Source: Polynucleobacter sp. MWH-UH35A (GTDB lineage: Bacteria > Pseudomonadota > Gammaproteobacteria > Burkholderiales > Burkholderiaceae). From it: a stretch of DNA of 64,000 nt. The position numbers and the translations under genes were made by a program. Every line of letters begins with the position of its first letter. Position 1 is the stretch's first letter. Positions 9,822-18,006 of the stretch are shown here, in pieces. The stretch lies in assembly GCF_018687075.1 (NCBI RefSeq), contig NZ_CP061285.1, forward strand, positions 372,001-436,000, written 5' to 3'. The notes beneath the pieces are model-generated. The model was not told the origin of the DNA, made no database searches, and saw only the letters and a program-made list of their open reading frames with translations.

Positions 9822-10033
9822 TGCTCTTCACCTTCGTGTTCATCCTCATTCATGCTCATAAGAATAGTGGCTAACAGGCCATAGACCACTTCGGTGGAAA
9901 TCATTCCATCTTCGTCAAGCTCATCAATTAAGTCGTTCAAACGATCCTCAGTTGGCTCGTTGAGTAGAGTCATTGCACACTCGCACCCATAGTCAAAATC
10001 TTCATCGTTTTGGGTTTGGTTTTCTTGGGTCAT
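9818..10033 (-). CDS. Small acidic conserved protein
   Basis: 71 residues, strongly acidic (many Asp/Glu, about 22 of 71), with two close cysteines (YGCECAMTLL) and a short hydrophobic central segment (VVYGLLATILMSM). It ends in an acid-rich HEGEEH tail. I do not recognise the family. It has no signal peptide and is probably cytosolic. Coding is supported by its position between genes, an unbroken frame and overlap with the phhB stop. It could be an adaptor or metal-binding protein, but nothing decides this. Confidence 0.6.
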   Translation of the reverse strand: MTQENQTQNDEDFDYGCECAMTLLNEPTEDRLNDLIDELDEDGMISTEVVYGLLATILMSMNEDEHEGEEH

Positions 10034-10251
10034 ATTTATCCTTAATTGAGGCCTCAGGATAGCAAATTACGGTCCAATTCGATAGGGTTTTGCAAGATGC
10101 AAAATATTGACGTAGAGCTCAAAATGTCCGCTGCTTTGGAGGCCCTAGGGTGGGGCGACGATTTAGACAGTAGGCCCTGCTGTAGCAGATAGGGTTTCTG
10201 TATTAATTACCGGGGAAGTTCTTAACTTCCCATAGAGTAAGGAGGTTTAAT
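10034..10251 (+). other. msrQ upstream region with possible leader elements
   Basis: This gap holds a perfect hairpin, GGGAAGTT (10213-10220) / AACTTCCC (10224-10231), a few bases upstream of a strong Shine-Dalgarno AAGGAGG (10239-10245). It also holds a 31-codon frame (10097-10192) that ends in a Cys-Cys pair (RPCCSR) but has only a weak ribosome binding site. No convincing sigma-70 promoter was identified. Confidence 0.4.
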
Positions 10252-10272
10252 ATGCCTTATGAAGCTTATTAA
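10252..10272 (+). other. Possible 6-codon leader ORF overlapping msrQ start
   Basis: An ATG six bases after AAGGAGG opens a frame encoding MPYEAY before a TAA at 10270-10272. The msrQ ATG is at 10259 in another frame, 13 bases from the same Shine-Dalgarno. The mini-ORF therefore has the better-placed ribosome binding site and overlaps the first msrQ codons. It could tune msrQ translation or be chance. Confidence 0.3.
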
Positions 10273-10852
10273 GACGGCCGTCTTTCTCCTATCTCTGATG
10301 CCTCTGGCACGCTTGGTATGGCTGGGCAGTGATGACGGTTTGGGGGCTAATCCGATTGAATTTATCACCCGCTCCACCGGTACCTGGGCACTCGTTTTTC
10401 TTTGCTTGACTCTGGTGATGACGCCATTGCGTTTGATAACGGGTTTGGCGGCCTGGATTAGGCTGCGTCGCATGTTGGGTCTGTTTTGTTTCTTCTATGC
10501 CTGCATTCACTTTTCAATCTGGTTTTGGTTGGACCAGAATTTAAATCTTCAATCGATGTGGGGTGATGTGATGAAACGACCCTTTATTACGATGGGATTC
10601 TTGACATTGGTACTGCTTGCTCCATTGGCAGCCACCTCAAATCAGTGGGCAGTCCGCCTACTTGGGAGACGTTGGGCTCTATTGCATAAGTTTGTTTACC
10701 TCATTGCCTGTACTGCAATCGTTCATTATTGGTGGCATAAAGCTGGCAAGAATGATTTGGATACGGTTTCGATCTATGCAGCGGTGATTCTGCTACTACT
10801 TGCTTGTCGACTGCCGTTTGTGAAAAATGTTCTTCAAAGACGGCGAAGCTAG
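10259..10852 (+). CDS. msrQ: MsrQ, haem-binding membrane subunit of methionine sulfoxide reductase
   Basis: 197 residues with about six membrane helices. It is the YedZ/MsrQ family ferric-reductase-like integral membrane protein that passes electrons from the quinone pool or flavin reductase to periplasmic MsrP. Family features visible include the start KLIKTAVFLLSLMPLARLVW, the STGTWALVFLCLTLVMTPLR block, haem-ligand histidines in ACIHFSIWFWLD and in LLHKFVYLIACTAIVHYWW, and the basic C-terminus. Its partner msrP lies 5.3 kb upstream in the same orientation with ten genes on both strands between them, an unusual separation. Confidence 0.93.
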   Translation: MKLIKTAVFLLSLMPLARLVWLGSDDGLGANPIEFITRSTGTWALVFLCLTLVMTPLRLITGLAAWIRLRRMLGLFCFFYACIHFSIWFWLDQNLNLQSMWGDVMKRPFITMGFLTLVLLAPLAATSNQWAVRLLGRRWALLHKFVYLIACTAIVHYWWHKAGKNDLDTVSIYAAVILLLLACRLPFVKNVLQRRRS

Positions 10853-10864
10853 AGGCAGAGAAGC

Positions 10865-11755
10865 CTAAAATTCAGTAGTAAAACGCAAGGCTAAACGGCG
10901 TGATTCAACAAAACCGTTTTTGATTTCCATATCCCGTCCGTATTGGAGACTAATTCTGCCAAATGGGTAATACGCTAAAGCACTCAATAAAAAGCGTTGA
11001 GTATTCACAACATTATTTTGATAGGTATTGCCAATCGTAGTCGCACCGCCGGCAACATAAAAATAAGAGGCGCCTAACGTGTAAGTCTGATTAATTTTAT
11101 AGATGGGACCCAACTGCGTGGTAGTGAGTGGCTTCTGATTGAGAGAGGTATTGGTAGATGAAAAGCACGCTGCCGCACATTGACTATTGCCGCCAAACCA
11201 CATAGTGTCGACTGCGATCATGCCGTCTAGATTTTCAATAATAGGTTGCTGATAGCCCATCTGAATGTCAGATTTGTAGCGATTCTCGCCGATATTAAAT
11301 GCTTGCTGACTGTTATAGGCACCTGTTGGTGCCGATAAATAGGCTGCAACACCAAAGTATTTCTTTTTCTCTCTATCGGCGTAAGGCCAAATCGCAGTGG
11401 CAAAAGTGAGGTCGCCAATACCGGTACTGGCAGCATAAGAGGCTAGTGAACCTTCGGGCTTAATCGTCCCATACGGTATTTGAATGTAAGAAATGGCTGG
11501 CAGGTCTTGTACTGCGTAACTTGTACTAATGCGCGCAATGGCGCTTTGGGTGCCAATGTCAGGGCTGCCGAATGGCTTTGTTGATACTACTGAGCCATTT
11601 CTATAGAAAGTGCCATTCTCTGTATTGAGGTAGCTGATCATGACATGGCTCTTACCTGGTACCGGTGCGGCAATATCATTTGGCTGTAAATCAATGGCAG
11701 AGGCTATTGCGGGTAACAGCAAGATAGAGAGCGCGACGATTCGGAAAAAATGCAT
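10865..11755 (-). CDS. Outer-membrane protein, MetA-pathway-of-phenol-degradation family
   Basis: 296 residues with a signal peptide (IVALSILLLPAIASA) followed by a beta-barrel-like sequence that ends in LALRFTTEF with the terminal Phe typical of outer-membrane barrels. The pattern of SYLNTENGTFYRNG, GIGDLTFATAIWP and FGVAAYLSAPTGAYN matches the family named after putative phenol-degradation outer-membrane proteins, thought to be channels for hydrophobic compounds. The substrate is unknown. No aromatic degradation genes are nearby, so the family name should not be read as a function. Confidence 0.75.
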   Translation of the reverse strand: MHFFRIVALSILLLPAIASAIDLQPNDIAAPVPGKSHVMISYLNTENGTFYRNGSVVSTKPFGSPDIGTQSAIARISTSYAVQDLPAISYIQIPYGTIKPEGSLASYAASTGIGDLTFATAIWPYADREKKKYFGVAAYLSAPTGAYNSQQAFNIGENRYKSDIQMGYQQPIIENLDGMIAVDTMWFGGNSQCAAACFSSTNTSLNQKPLTTTQLGPIYKINQTYTLGASYFYVAGGATTIGNTYQNNVVNTQRFLLSALAYYPFGRISLQYGRDMEIKNGFVESRRLALRFTTEF

Positions 11756-11815
11756 TCAAGCATTGTAATAAATATAAAAAGAAGTGGTATTACGTACTGC
11801 CCTACAATCGATGCT

Positions 11816-12142
11816 ATGAGTACATGTGCCTTGCGATTAACTTCTTTCCTACTATTCATTGCTATTTCAGCTTGTAGTCAAGCGCCTATCAAACCTCCCG
11901 GCTCCACAACATTCTCTCCGTATACCCCTCAACAGATTCAGGAATTTAATCGTCAGAGTCTTTCTCCGGTAGAAGGCCCGTTTGGCCCAGTGGATCCAAG
12001 AGCGGAAGATTTGCGTATTGCTAAAGAGCGCGCAGCGGATTTAAAATTGTATAGCCAACCAGAGGGCGAAGAAGAGGCAGAGGCGATTGAAACTCAGTCC
12101 GTCGATCCTTATCAAGTGACTAAGCCCATCATGACTTTCTAG
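11816..12142 (+). CDS. Small lipoprotein of unknown function
   Basis: 108 residues from the ATG at 11816. A longer reading from 11750 would run into the divergent gene's start and lacks a signal. It has a lipoprotein signal, LRLTSFLLFIAISAC, with the lipobox Cys near residue 19. The mature part is proline-rich then acidic (PEGEEEAEAIET). There is no recognised domain; it is probably anchored to a membrane facing the periplasm. Confidence 0.6.
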   Translation: MSTCALRLTSFLLFIAISACSQAPIKPPGSTTFSPYTPQQIQEFNRQSLSPVEGPFGPVDPRAEDLRIAKERAADLKLYSQPEGEEEAEAIETQSVDPYQVTKPIMTF

Positions 12143-12161
12143 GCAATTATCTAACTGGGTA

Positions 12162-12782
12162 TTACTCGATCGTTAACTCTGGAATAGAGTCCAACTGCAG
12201 TAAAGTGCGCGCCTCTTCTGGTGTGGCATTTAACCATGCGTCAAAGAGCTCAGGGCGCAAGGGAACTACAGTACGTTTTTCTTCATCAGGTTTGTGCATG
12301 CGGTTCATTACCGGATGATTGCCCGCCTCAATCGTCAGCATGGAAAAAGAGACAATCAGTTCACCAGTTTCAGGCTCGGTCCACGTATCCCAAATTGAAG
12401 CGATTGCCATCGGCTCTTGGTTGGTCTGCTTAATGATGGTACGCACTGCCTTACCGGATGCATAGCAGGGCTCATAAAAAGCATCTGCTAGCGCTAAGGC
12501 GTAATGTCGTTTTGTCCAGGCATGCTTATTGGAGGGTTTCTCTGCAACCGTTTCTGCTCTGGCGTTGTAAGTCTTTCTGCCAAAATTTTCTTCCTTCGCC
12601 CAGGACGGCACTAAACCAAAGTGAGCCAAGCCAATTGCTGTGCGCTCGGTATTGTGACTTTTAAGAATAATAGGGTCTGGGTATGTCGGAAAGACATCGT
12701 GAGCATTGGATTGAGGTAAATCAAGATCAAAGTAGGTTTTGACCCAATTCGTATTGATTGTTGTGAGATATTGAACACACAT
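12162..12782 (-). CDS. yedK: SRAP-domain protein (YedK/HMCES family)
   Basis: 206 residues beginning Met-Cys. Cys2 becomes the N-terminal residue that crosslinks to abasic sites in single-stranded DNA in this family. Asn73 (NARAET), Glu104 (AFYEP) and a His in RMHKP (about 163) match the other active-site positions. The protein shields abasic lesions during replication. The family is often linked to SOS genes, but I see no clear LexA box upstream. Confidence 0.9.
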   Translation of the reverse strand: MCVQYLTTINTNWVKTYFDLDLPQSNAHDVFPTYPDPIILKSHNTERTAIGLAHFGLVPSWAKEENFGRKTYNARAETVAEKPSNKHAWTKRHYALALADAFYEPCYASGKAVRTIIKQTNQEPMAIASIWDTWTEPETGELIVSFSMLTIEAGNHPVMNRMHKPDEEKRTVVPLRPELFDAWLNATPEEARTLLQLDSIPELTIE

Positions 12783-12866
12783 GGTTTTATTTTACTGCGC
12801 CATATTGGGCTGGACCTTATGCCTGCTGGTACTATGGAGGCTAAATTTTAGAAAGACATCCTCCTT

Positions 12867-13706
12867 ATGAAACCTTTTCGCTCTGTATTGAATCCCTTGG
12901 TCATTCGCTTGATCGCTGCAGGTCTATTGACTGGTGCACTGATAAGTGGAGCTTCTGCGCAACAAAGTGGTTTACCAATTAATGCAGCCGCCTCTGTTAA
13001 CGGAGTCATTATTACTAATGACATGGTTGAGCAAGGTATAAAGGCTGCGATATCCCAAGGACAAAAAGATTCTCCAGAATTGCGTAAGATAGTGATTGAA
13101 AAGTACATTGAAGTGCTATTACTTTCACAGCAGGCTGAGAAAGATGGTTTAGCCAATTCTGAAAAAGCCAACACGCAGTTGGCCATGATTCGTCAGAACT
13201 ATTTGGCTGATCTAGAGCTATCTACCTATATGGCAAAAAATCCCATTACCGATGCAGACGTTCAAGCTGAATACAACAAAGAGATTGCATCTTTGGGTTC
13301 TCAAGGGATGATTACCGAATATAAGGTGAGTGATATTGCTGTTGCTACTGAGGCGGATGCACAGGCTGCGTTAGTGCGCATTAAAAAAGGCGAGCCCTTT
13401 GATAAAGTTGCTAAAAGTGTTTCTTTGGCCCCAAACAAGGTTCAAGGTGGAGCTGTAGGATGGGTTCAGGCTGGGCAGTTGGGTCCTCAATTAGCCCCCG
13501 CGTTAACTGCACTTTCTAAGGGTCAGGTTACAGCACCGATTCAGATGCAACAAGGCTGGTACCTTATGAAGTTAGAAGACAAAAAATCGAGTAAGCCGCC
13601 TTCATTTGAGCAAGCTAAGCAAGCTATCCGTGCAGGCATGACTCAAAGAAAGCAGTTTGAGTTTTTAAGTCAGATTGCAAAAGATTCCAAGATTGTAGTT
13701 CAGTAA
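12867..13706 (+). CDS. Parvulin-type peptidyl-prolyl isomerase, exported
   Basis: 279 residues with an N-terminal signal peptide (VIRLIAAGLLTGALISGASAQ), a helical chaperone-like N-domain and one parvulin domain at roughly 140-230. The domain carries ALVRIKKGEPFDKVAKSVS and GAVGWVQAGQLGPQLAPAL, the usual parvulin blocks. It probably helps outer-membrane or periplasmic protein folding, as PpiC/SurA/PrsA proteins do. No normal Shine-Dalgarno sits before the ATG. The only nearby GGAGG (12836-12840) is complementary to CCTCC at 12860-12864, immediately before the start. Confidence 0.88.
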   Translation: MKPFRSVLNPLVIRLIAAGLLTGALISGASAQQSGLPINAAASVNGVIITNDMVEQGIKAAISQGQKDSPELRKIVIEKYIEVLLLSQQAEKDGLANSEKANTQLAMIRQNYLADLELSTYMAKNPITDADVQAEYNKEIASLGSQGMITEYKVSDIAVATEADAQAALVRIKKGEPFDKVAKSVSLAPNKVQGGAVGWVQAGQLGPQLAPALTALSKGQVTAPIQMQQGWYLMKLEDKKSSKPPSFEQAKQAIRAGMTQRKQFEFLSQIAKDSKIVVQ

Positions 13707-13725
13707 AAAGTATATTTTTACTTGA

Positions 13726-13759
13726 AATAAATAAGGACTCCGAGGAGTCCTTATTTATT
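13726..13759. terminator. Bidirectional terminator between the PPIase gene and folA
   Basis: A perfect 15-bp stem AATAAATAAGGACTC (13726-13740) pairs with 13745-13759 around a CGAG loop. The A/T-rich ends give a U-run on either strand. It overlaps the folA stop codon and serves both convergent genes. Confidence 0.88.
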
Positions 13760-14243
13760 GTCGTTCTAGAGTAATAAAGCTAAAGCTAATATCACCCTCG
13801 GATCCTGGTGTTCGTTCCACCTCTTTCCAGGCGGATTCATTCGGTACCTCAAAGAAAGTATCGCCACCCTCAATATCCAGATCAATTTCTGTAATGTAGA
13901 GACGGTCTGCTTTGTCAAAAGCTTGTTTAAATAGTTGTTCACCACCAATGACAAAAACACGTGGAAACTCACTCAAGCGATTTAATGCTTCGTCGAGAGA
14001 GCTTGCTAATTCACCACCAGTAGCCTGATAGTCTTGATTACGGCTGACGATAATATTGCGACGACCTGGTAGGGGGCGTCCAATCGATTCCCAGGTCTTG
14101 CGACCCATAATGACGGGAAAGCCCATAGTGACACGTTTGAAGAACTGCAAATCGGCTGAGATCTTCCACGGCATTTGATTATCGCGACCAATGACGTGAT
14201 TGCGTGAGCGCGCAACAATCATAGAAATAGCAGGTTGAGTCAT
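13755..14243 (-). CDS. folA: Dihydrofolate reductase
   Basis: 162 residues, normal for bacterial DHFR. It reduces dihydrofolate to tetrahydrofolate with NADPH. Family residues are visible: MIVARSRNHVIGRDNQMPWKISADLQFFKRVT with the substrate-binding acidic residue, MGRKTWESIGRPLPGRRNIIVSR, and VFVIGGEQLFKQAF. It lies 10 bp downstream of thyA, the enzyme whose reaction produces dihydrofolate, so the pair forms a thymidylate cycle operon. Confidence 0.97.
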   Translation of the reverse strand: MTQPAISMIVARSRNHVIGRDNQMPWKISADLQFFKRVTMGFPVIMGRKTWESIGRPLPGRRNIIVSRNQDYQATGGELASSLDEALNRLSEFPRVFVIGGEQLFKQAFDKADRLYITEIDLDIEGGDTFFEVPNESAWKEVERTPGSEGDISFSFITLERQ

Positions 14244-14253
14244 AAGTAAGTTT

Positions 14254-15048
14254 TTAGATGGCTACAGGAGCTTTAATGTGGGGATGGGATTCATAGCCAA
14301 CGATTTCGAAGTCTTCAAACTCGTAATCGAATATGGAATCAGGTTTACGCAAAATATTGAGCTTTGGTAGCGGGAAAAAGTCACGTGATAGCTGCAGCTC
14401 TACTTGCTCTAAATGATTGCTATATAAATGGCAATCACCACCAGTCCAAATAAAATCACCAACCTCTAGATTGCATTGTTGCGCCATCATATGCGTCAGT
14501 AAGGCATAGCTGGCGATATTAAAAGGTACACCCAAGAATATGTCAGCACTGCGCTGATAGAGTTGGCATGACAACTTACCATCTGCGACATAAAACTGAA
14601 AGAAGGCATGGCAAGGCGCTAAAGCCATACGGGGAATATCTGCTACATTCCAGGCAGAAACAATAATGCGACGTGAATCTGGATTCTTCTTGATGGTTTC
14701 AACCACTTCAGATATTTGATCAATGTGCTGACCGTTAGGTGCGGGCCATGAGCGCCACTGATAGCCATAGATGGGGCCTAATTCGCCGTCGGGTGCAGCC
14801 CATTCATTCCAAATGGATACACCGCGCTCTTTGAGCCAATTATTATTGGTGCTGCCCTTGAGGAACCAAAGCAATTCATAAATGATGGACTTAAGGTGTA
14901 GCTTTTTAGTGGTCACCATCGGAAAGCCGTCGGCCAAGTTGAAGCGCATTTGGTGCCCAAATACGGAAACCGTGCCAGTTCCAGTCCTGTCAGACTTTTG
15001 AACGCCTTTGGCGAGAACTTCTTTCATGAGATCGTGATATTGACGCAT
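14254..15048 (-). CDS. thyA: Thymidylate synthase
   Basis: 264 residues, exactly the short bacterial ThyA length. It methylates dUMP to dTMP using methylene-tetrahydrofolate. It shows the signature around the catalytic Cys ([20 protein letters not shown]), the phosphate-binding Arg segment [18 protein letters not shown], and the folate-binding C-terminus HIKAPVAI. It is followed by folA in one operon. Confidence 0.98.
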   Translation of the reverse strand: MRQYHDLMKEVLAKGVQKSDRTGTGTVSVFGHQMRFNLADGFPMVTTKKLHLKSIIYELLWFLKGSTNNNWLKERGVSIWNEWAAPDGELGPIYGYQWRSWPAPNGQHIDQISEVVETIKKNPDSRRIIVSAWNVADIPRMALAPCHAFFQFYVADGKLSCQLYQRSADIFLGVPFNIASYALLTHMMAQQCNLEVGDFIWTGGDCHLYSNHLEQVELQLSRDFFPLPKLNILRKPDSIFDYEFEDFEIVGYESHPHIKAPVAI

Positions 15049-15095
15049 ATATGTATGGGCTAAAAATGGTGGTGTATTAACGAATTAGGGATAGC

Positions 15096-16142
15096 TTACT
15101 CGAATGTGGGCGACTTCACCCCGAGAGCCTGGTGAAGCTTGGGGGAGGTGGTTGTGTATTGCAGCTGAATCTGTTTTTCTGGGTTCAGATACGCTGCGGC
15201 TGCAAAGGCAGCCAAGGCGGCCTCATGAAATCCTGACAGAATTAGCTTTTTCTTGCCGGGGTAGATATTGATATCACCAACCGCATAAATTCCGGGGGTG
15301 CTGGTTTGAAATTTCTCTGTATCAACGCAAATTTGCTTGCGATCGATATTTAGCCCCCATTCCGCAATCGGGCCTAGCTTTGGGGAGAGTCCATAGAACA
15401 CCAAAAGATCATCGAGTGGAATCTGTTTTTCTTCACCATCAATATTGGTGAAAGTGATTTCAGAAAGCAGATCATCTCTCACTGCATATGCAGTCACTTG
15501 TCCAATCAATAGTTGTATATGATTGCCGCTACAAAGTTCGCGCATTCTTGCAATCGATTTTGGTGCAGCCTTAAATTCATCGCGACGGTGAATCAAAGTG
15601 ACACTCGCTGCAATATCTGCAAAGTAGATTGCCCAATCTAGAGCGGCATCACCGCCACCGCAAATGACAACTCGTTTGTCTGCAAATTTTTCAGGATTTT
15701 TAATGTGATAGAAAAGTTGCCTGCCTTCAAAGGCATCAATGCCTTCAAGGTTCATGGTTCTTGGCTGAAAGGCGCCTACGCCACCAGCAATAAAGACGGT
15801 TTTGCTAAGGAAATGATTGTCTTGTGATGTGCGAATAAGAAAGCGTCCATCAGATTGGGATTCAAGCTTGTTAACCTCTTGTCCCAGATGAAACTGGGCA
15901 TTGAAGGGTTTAATTTGTTTGAGTAAATTATTGGTAAGTTCACGACCAGTGCAAACTGGAATCGCAGGAATATCGTAGATAGGCTTATCTGGATAAAGCT
16001 CAATGCATTGACCGCCAACCTCTGGAAGTGAGTCAATGACGTGGGCTTTAATTTCTAGTAGGCCTAATTCAAATACCTGAAAGAGACCCACAGGACCGGC
16101 GCCAATGATGACGGCATCGGTTTCTATGGGTGAATGTGACAC
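15096..16142 (-). CDS. Ferredoxin/flavodoxin-NADP reductase, thioredoxin-reductase-like type
   Basis: 348 residues. An FAD-binding GxGxxG ([17 protein letters not shown]) is at the N-terminus and an NADP-binding motif ([20 protein letters not shown]) is central. The ATG-type [35 protein letters not shown] segment closes the FAD site. There is no CxxC redox pair, which separates it from thioredoxin reductase and fits the TrxR-like FNR family. It lies 20 bp downstream of fdxA, so it probably transfers electrons between NADPH and that ferredoxin. Confidence 0.9.
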   Translation of the reverse strand: MSHSPIETDAVIIGAGPVGLFQVFELGLLEIKAHVIDSLPEVGGQCIELYPDKPIYDIPAIPVCTGRELTNNLLKQIKPFNAQFHLGQEVNKLESQSDGRFLIRTSQDNHFLSKTVFIAGGVGAFQPRTMNLEGIDAFEGRQLFYHIKNPEKFADKRVVICGGGDAALDWAIYFADIAASVTLIHRRDEFKAAPKSIARMRELCSGNHIQLLIGQVTAYAVRDDLLSEITFTNIDGEEKQIPLDDLLVFYGLSPKLGPIAEWGLNIDRKQICVDTEKFQTSTPGIYAVGDINIYPGKKKLILSGFHEAALAAFAAAAYLNPEKQIQLQYTTTSPKLHQALGVKSPTFE

Positions 16143-16161
16143 GAATTGCTTATGCTAGAAA

Positions 16162-16485
16162 TTACTTTACTAGCTGATCAAGTTTATTTTTAACGTCTTT
16201 CCATTCTTCAGCATCAGGAAGGGCTGTTTTGGATTTGGTAATCGAAGTCCAAGAAGGGGAGAGTTCGGCATTCAGTTTGATGAATGCTTGTTGATCACCA
16301 GGTACGTCGTCTTCAGCATAAATGGCATTTACAGGGCACTCTGGAACGCAAACCGCACAGTCAATGCACTCGTCTGGATCAATTACTAAAAAATTGGGGC
16401 CTTCGCGAAAGCAGTCAACTGGGCAAACATCAACACAGTCGGTGTATTTGCAACGGATACAAGCTTCGGTAACAACGTAAGTCAT
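16162..16485 (-). CDS. fdxA: Ferredoxin FdxA (7Fe type)
   Basis: 107 residues. The N-terminal half carries the two cluster motifs, [18 protein letters not shown] and [17 protein letters not shown], with the spacing of the [3Fe-4S][4Fe-4S] FdxA family. A roughly 50-residue C-terminal extension is also typical. It is a soluble electron carrier and is co-directional with the adjacent FNR-like gene. Confidence 0.95.
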   Translation of the reverse strand: MTYVVTEACIRCKYTDCVDVCPVDCFREGPNFLVIDPDECIDCAVCVPECPVNAIYAEDDVPGDQQAFIKLNAELSPSWTSITKSKTALPDAEEWKDVKNKLDQLVK

Positions 16486-16603
16486 GGCAGTTTTGTTTCA
16501 AGAGCCCCAAAAGCTGGGTGCTAAGTTGTAAAACCTCAATTTTAGCCGAAATAGCCTATTTTTCAGGCAAAAGGACTAATTTACTTGTTGTAAAGTTCCC
16601 CCT

Positions 16604-17617
16604 ATGAATACACAGTCCAATAGTGCAGTTAATCCGCAAAAACCTCGAATTTTGGTGGCAAGAGCCATTTTTCCAGAGGCTTTAGCCAAACTGGAGGAAT
16701 CCTTTGACGTTCGATCCAATCAAGAGGATCGGATTTTTAGCGCCGAAGAGTTGCAAAAAGAACTCTCTGGGGTTGTGGGGGCATTGGTTGCGGGTAGCGA
16801 AAGAATTGATGCGCATGCTCTGGCGCATGCCAAAGACTTAAAAGTGGTGGCCAATATTTCTGTGGGCTATAACAATTTCGATATTCCGGCGATAACCGCT
16901 GCTGGAGTGATGGCAACTAACACCCCTGATGTATTAACCGACACGACTGCGGACTTTGGTTTTGCATTACTCATGGCAACTGCAAGACGCATTACTGAAT
17001 CTGAGCATTGGGTACGCGCAGGCCAATGGGATAAGTGGTCGATTGTGAATAATCCGCTAGGGATGGATTTGCATCACAGCACAGTTGGCATCATTGGTAT
17101 GGGGCGTATTGGTCAGGGCATTGCAAAGCGTGCCTTAGGTTTCGGAATGAATGTGATTTATCACAATCGCAGTCATCTATCTGATGCTGATGAAAAAGCG
17201 TGCGGGGCAAAGTATGTCTCTAAAGAAGAATTGCTACGCACTGCTGATCATGTGGTGTTGGTCTTGCCTTATAGCGCCGAGAGTCATCACACCATCGGTG
17301 CAAAAGAAATTGCCCTGATGAAACCGACTGCAACCCTGATAAATCTTGCCCGTGGCGGGATTGTGGATGACGCTGCGCTAGCTCAAGCACTCAAGGAAAA
17401 GAAAATCTTTGCAGCTGGTTTAGATGTGTTTGAGGGTGAGCCTAAAGTGCATCCTGAATTGCTCAAGTTGAGCAATGTAGTATTGGCTCCGCACATTGCC
17501 AGTGCAACTGAAAAAACACGAAGAGCCATGGTTGATTTAGCGATAGACAATTTACGCGCTGCAGTCGATGGGAAAAAACCACCTAGCTTGATTAATCCAG
17601 AAGTCTATAAGAGCTAG
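16604..17617 (+). CDS. D-2-hydroxyacid dehydrogenase (glyoxylate/hydroxypyruvate reductase-like)
   Basis: 337 residues. It has an NAD(P)-binding motif HSTVGIIGMGRIGQGIAKRA and the catalytic trio of this family: Arg in INLARGGIVDD, Glu in DVFEGEPKVHP and His in LAPHIASAT. Relatives include GhrB and gluconate 2-reductases, which reduce glyoxylate, hydroxypyruvate or 2-ketogluconate. The residue after the Rossmann motif (YHNRS) suggests NADP rather than NAD use. It is a single gene with its own terminator. Confidence 0.88.
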   Translation: MNTQSNSAVNPQKPRILVARAIFPEALAKLEESFDVRSNQEDRIFSAEELQKELSGVVGALVAGSERIDAHALAHAKDLKVVANISVGYNNFDIPAITAAGVMATNTPDVLTDTTADFGFALLMATARRITESEHWVRAGQWDKWSIVNNPLGMDLHHSTVGIIGMGRIGQGIAKRALGFGMNVIYHNRSHLSDADEKACGAKYVSKEELLRTADHVVLVLPYSAESHHTIGAKEIALMKPTATLINLARGGIVDDAALAQALKEKKIFAAGLDVFEGEPKVHPELLKLSNVVLAPHIASATEKTRRAMVDLAIDNLRAAVDGKKPPSLINPEVYKS

Positions 17618-17640
17618 TTAAATTAACAAAGCAGTATAAA

Positions 17641-17670
17641 AATAATGCCGAGTGTGTACTCGGCATTATT
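17641..17670 (+). terminator. Terminator downstream of the hydroxyacid dehydrogenase
   Basis: A perfect 13-bp stem AATAATGCCGAGT (17641-17653) pairs with 17658-17670 around a GTGT loop. The T-rich end follows. The A-rich left flank suggests it can also serve the opposite strand. Confidence 0.85.
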
Positions 17671-17700
17671 GTCTGTGGCAGAGCTCTGAATACAGGTTAT

Positions 17701-17994
17701 TTATTCAGCATCAATTTCTTCTGGAAGTTCGCGCATGGCTAATTCAATACCGCCGAACTTGCCTGCAACCCAGTTGTAGACCTTGCACGCAATCCACAAC
17801 AATCCAAAGCCGAGTAGGGCATTCAGAATGAGCGCCGATAGTACGGTGAATCCAGGTATGGCGCCGTCACGAATGAAGGCTACAAATAGTGCCAACAAAA
17901 CGATTGGAACGGAGAAACAGAGGTACACCAAAACCAAAGTTTTGGCGGTATGCATTGGGTCGAGAAAGACAAGTTCTTTTTTGGTGAGTTTCAT
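17701..17994 (-). CDS. Two-helix membrane protein, DUF3566-like
   Basis: 97 residues with two predicted membrane segments (TLVLVYLCFSVPIVLLALFVAF and LSALILNALLGFGLLWIACK). Its C-terminal part, WVAGKFGGIELAMRELPEEI, recalls the membrane protein family DUF3566; this assignment is tentative. It follows moeA in the same direction by 12 bp but has no obvious molybdenum link. Function unknown. Confidence 0.65.
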   Translation of the reverse strand: MKLTKKELVFLDPMHTAKTLVLVYLCFSVPIVLLALFVAFIRDGAIPGFTVLSALILNALLGFGLLWIACKVYNWVAGKFGGIELAMRELPEEIDAE

Positions 17995-18006
17995 GATGAC
18001 GCAATC

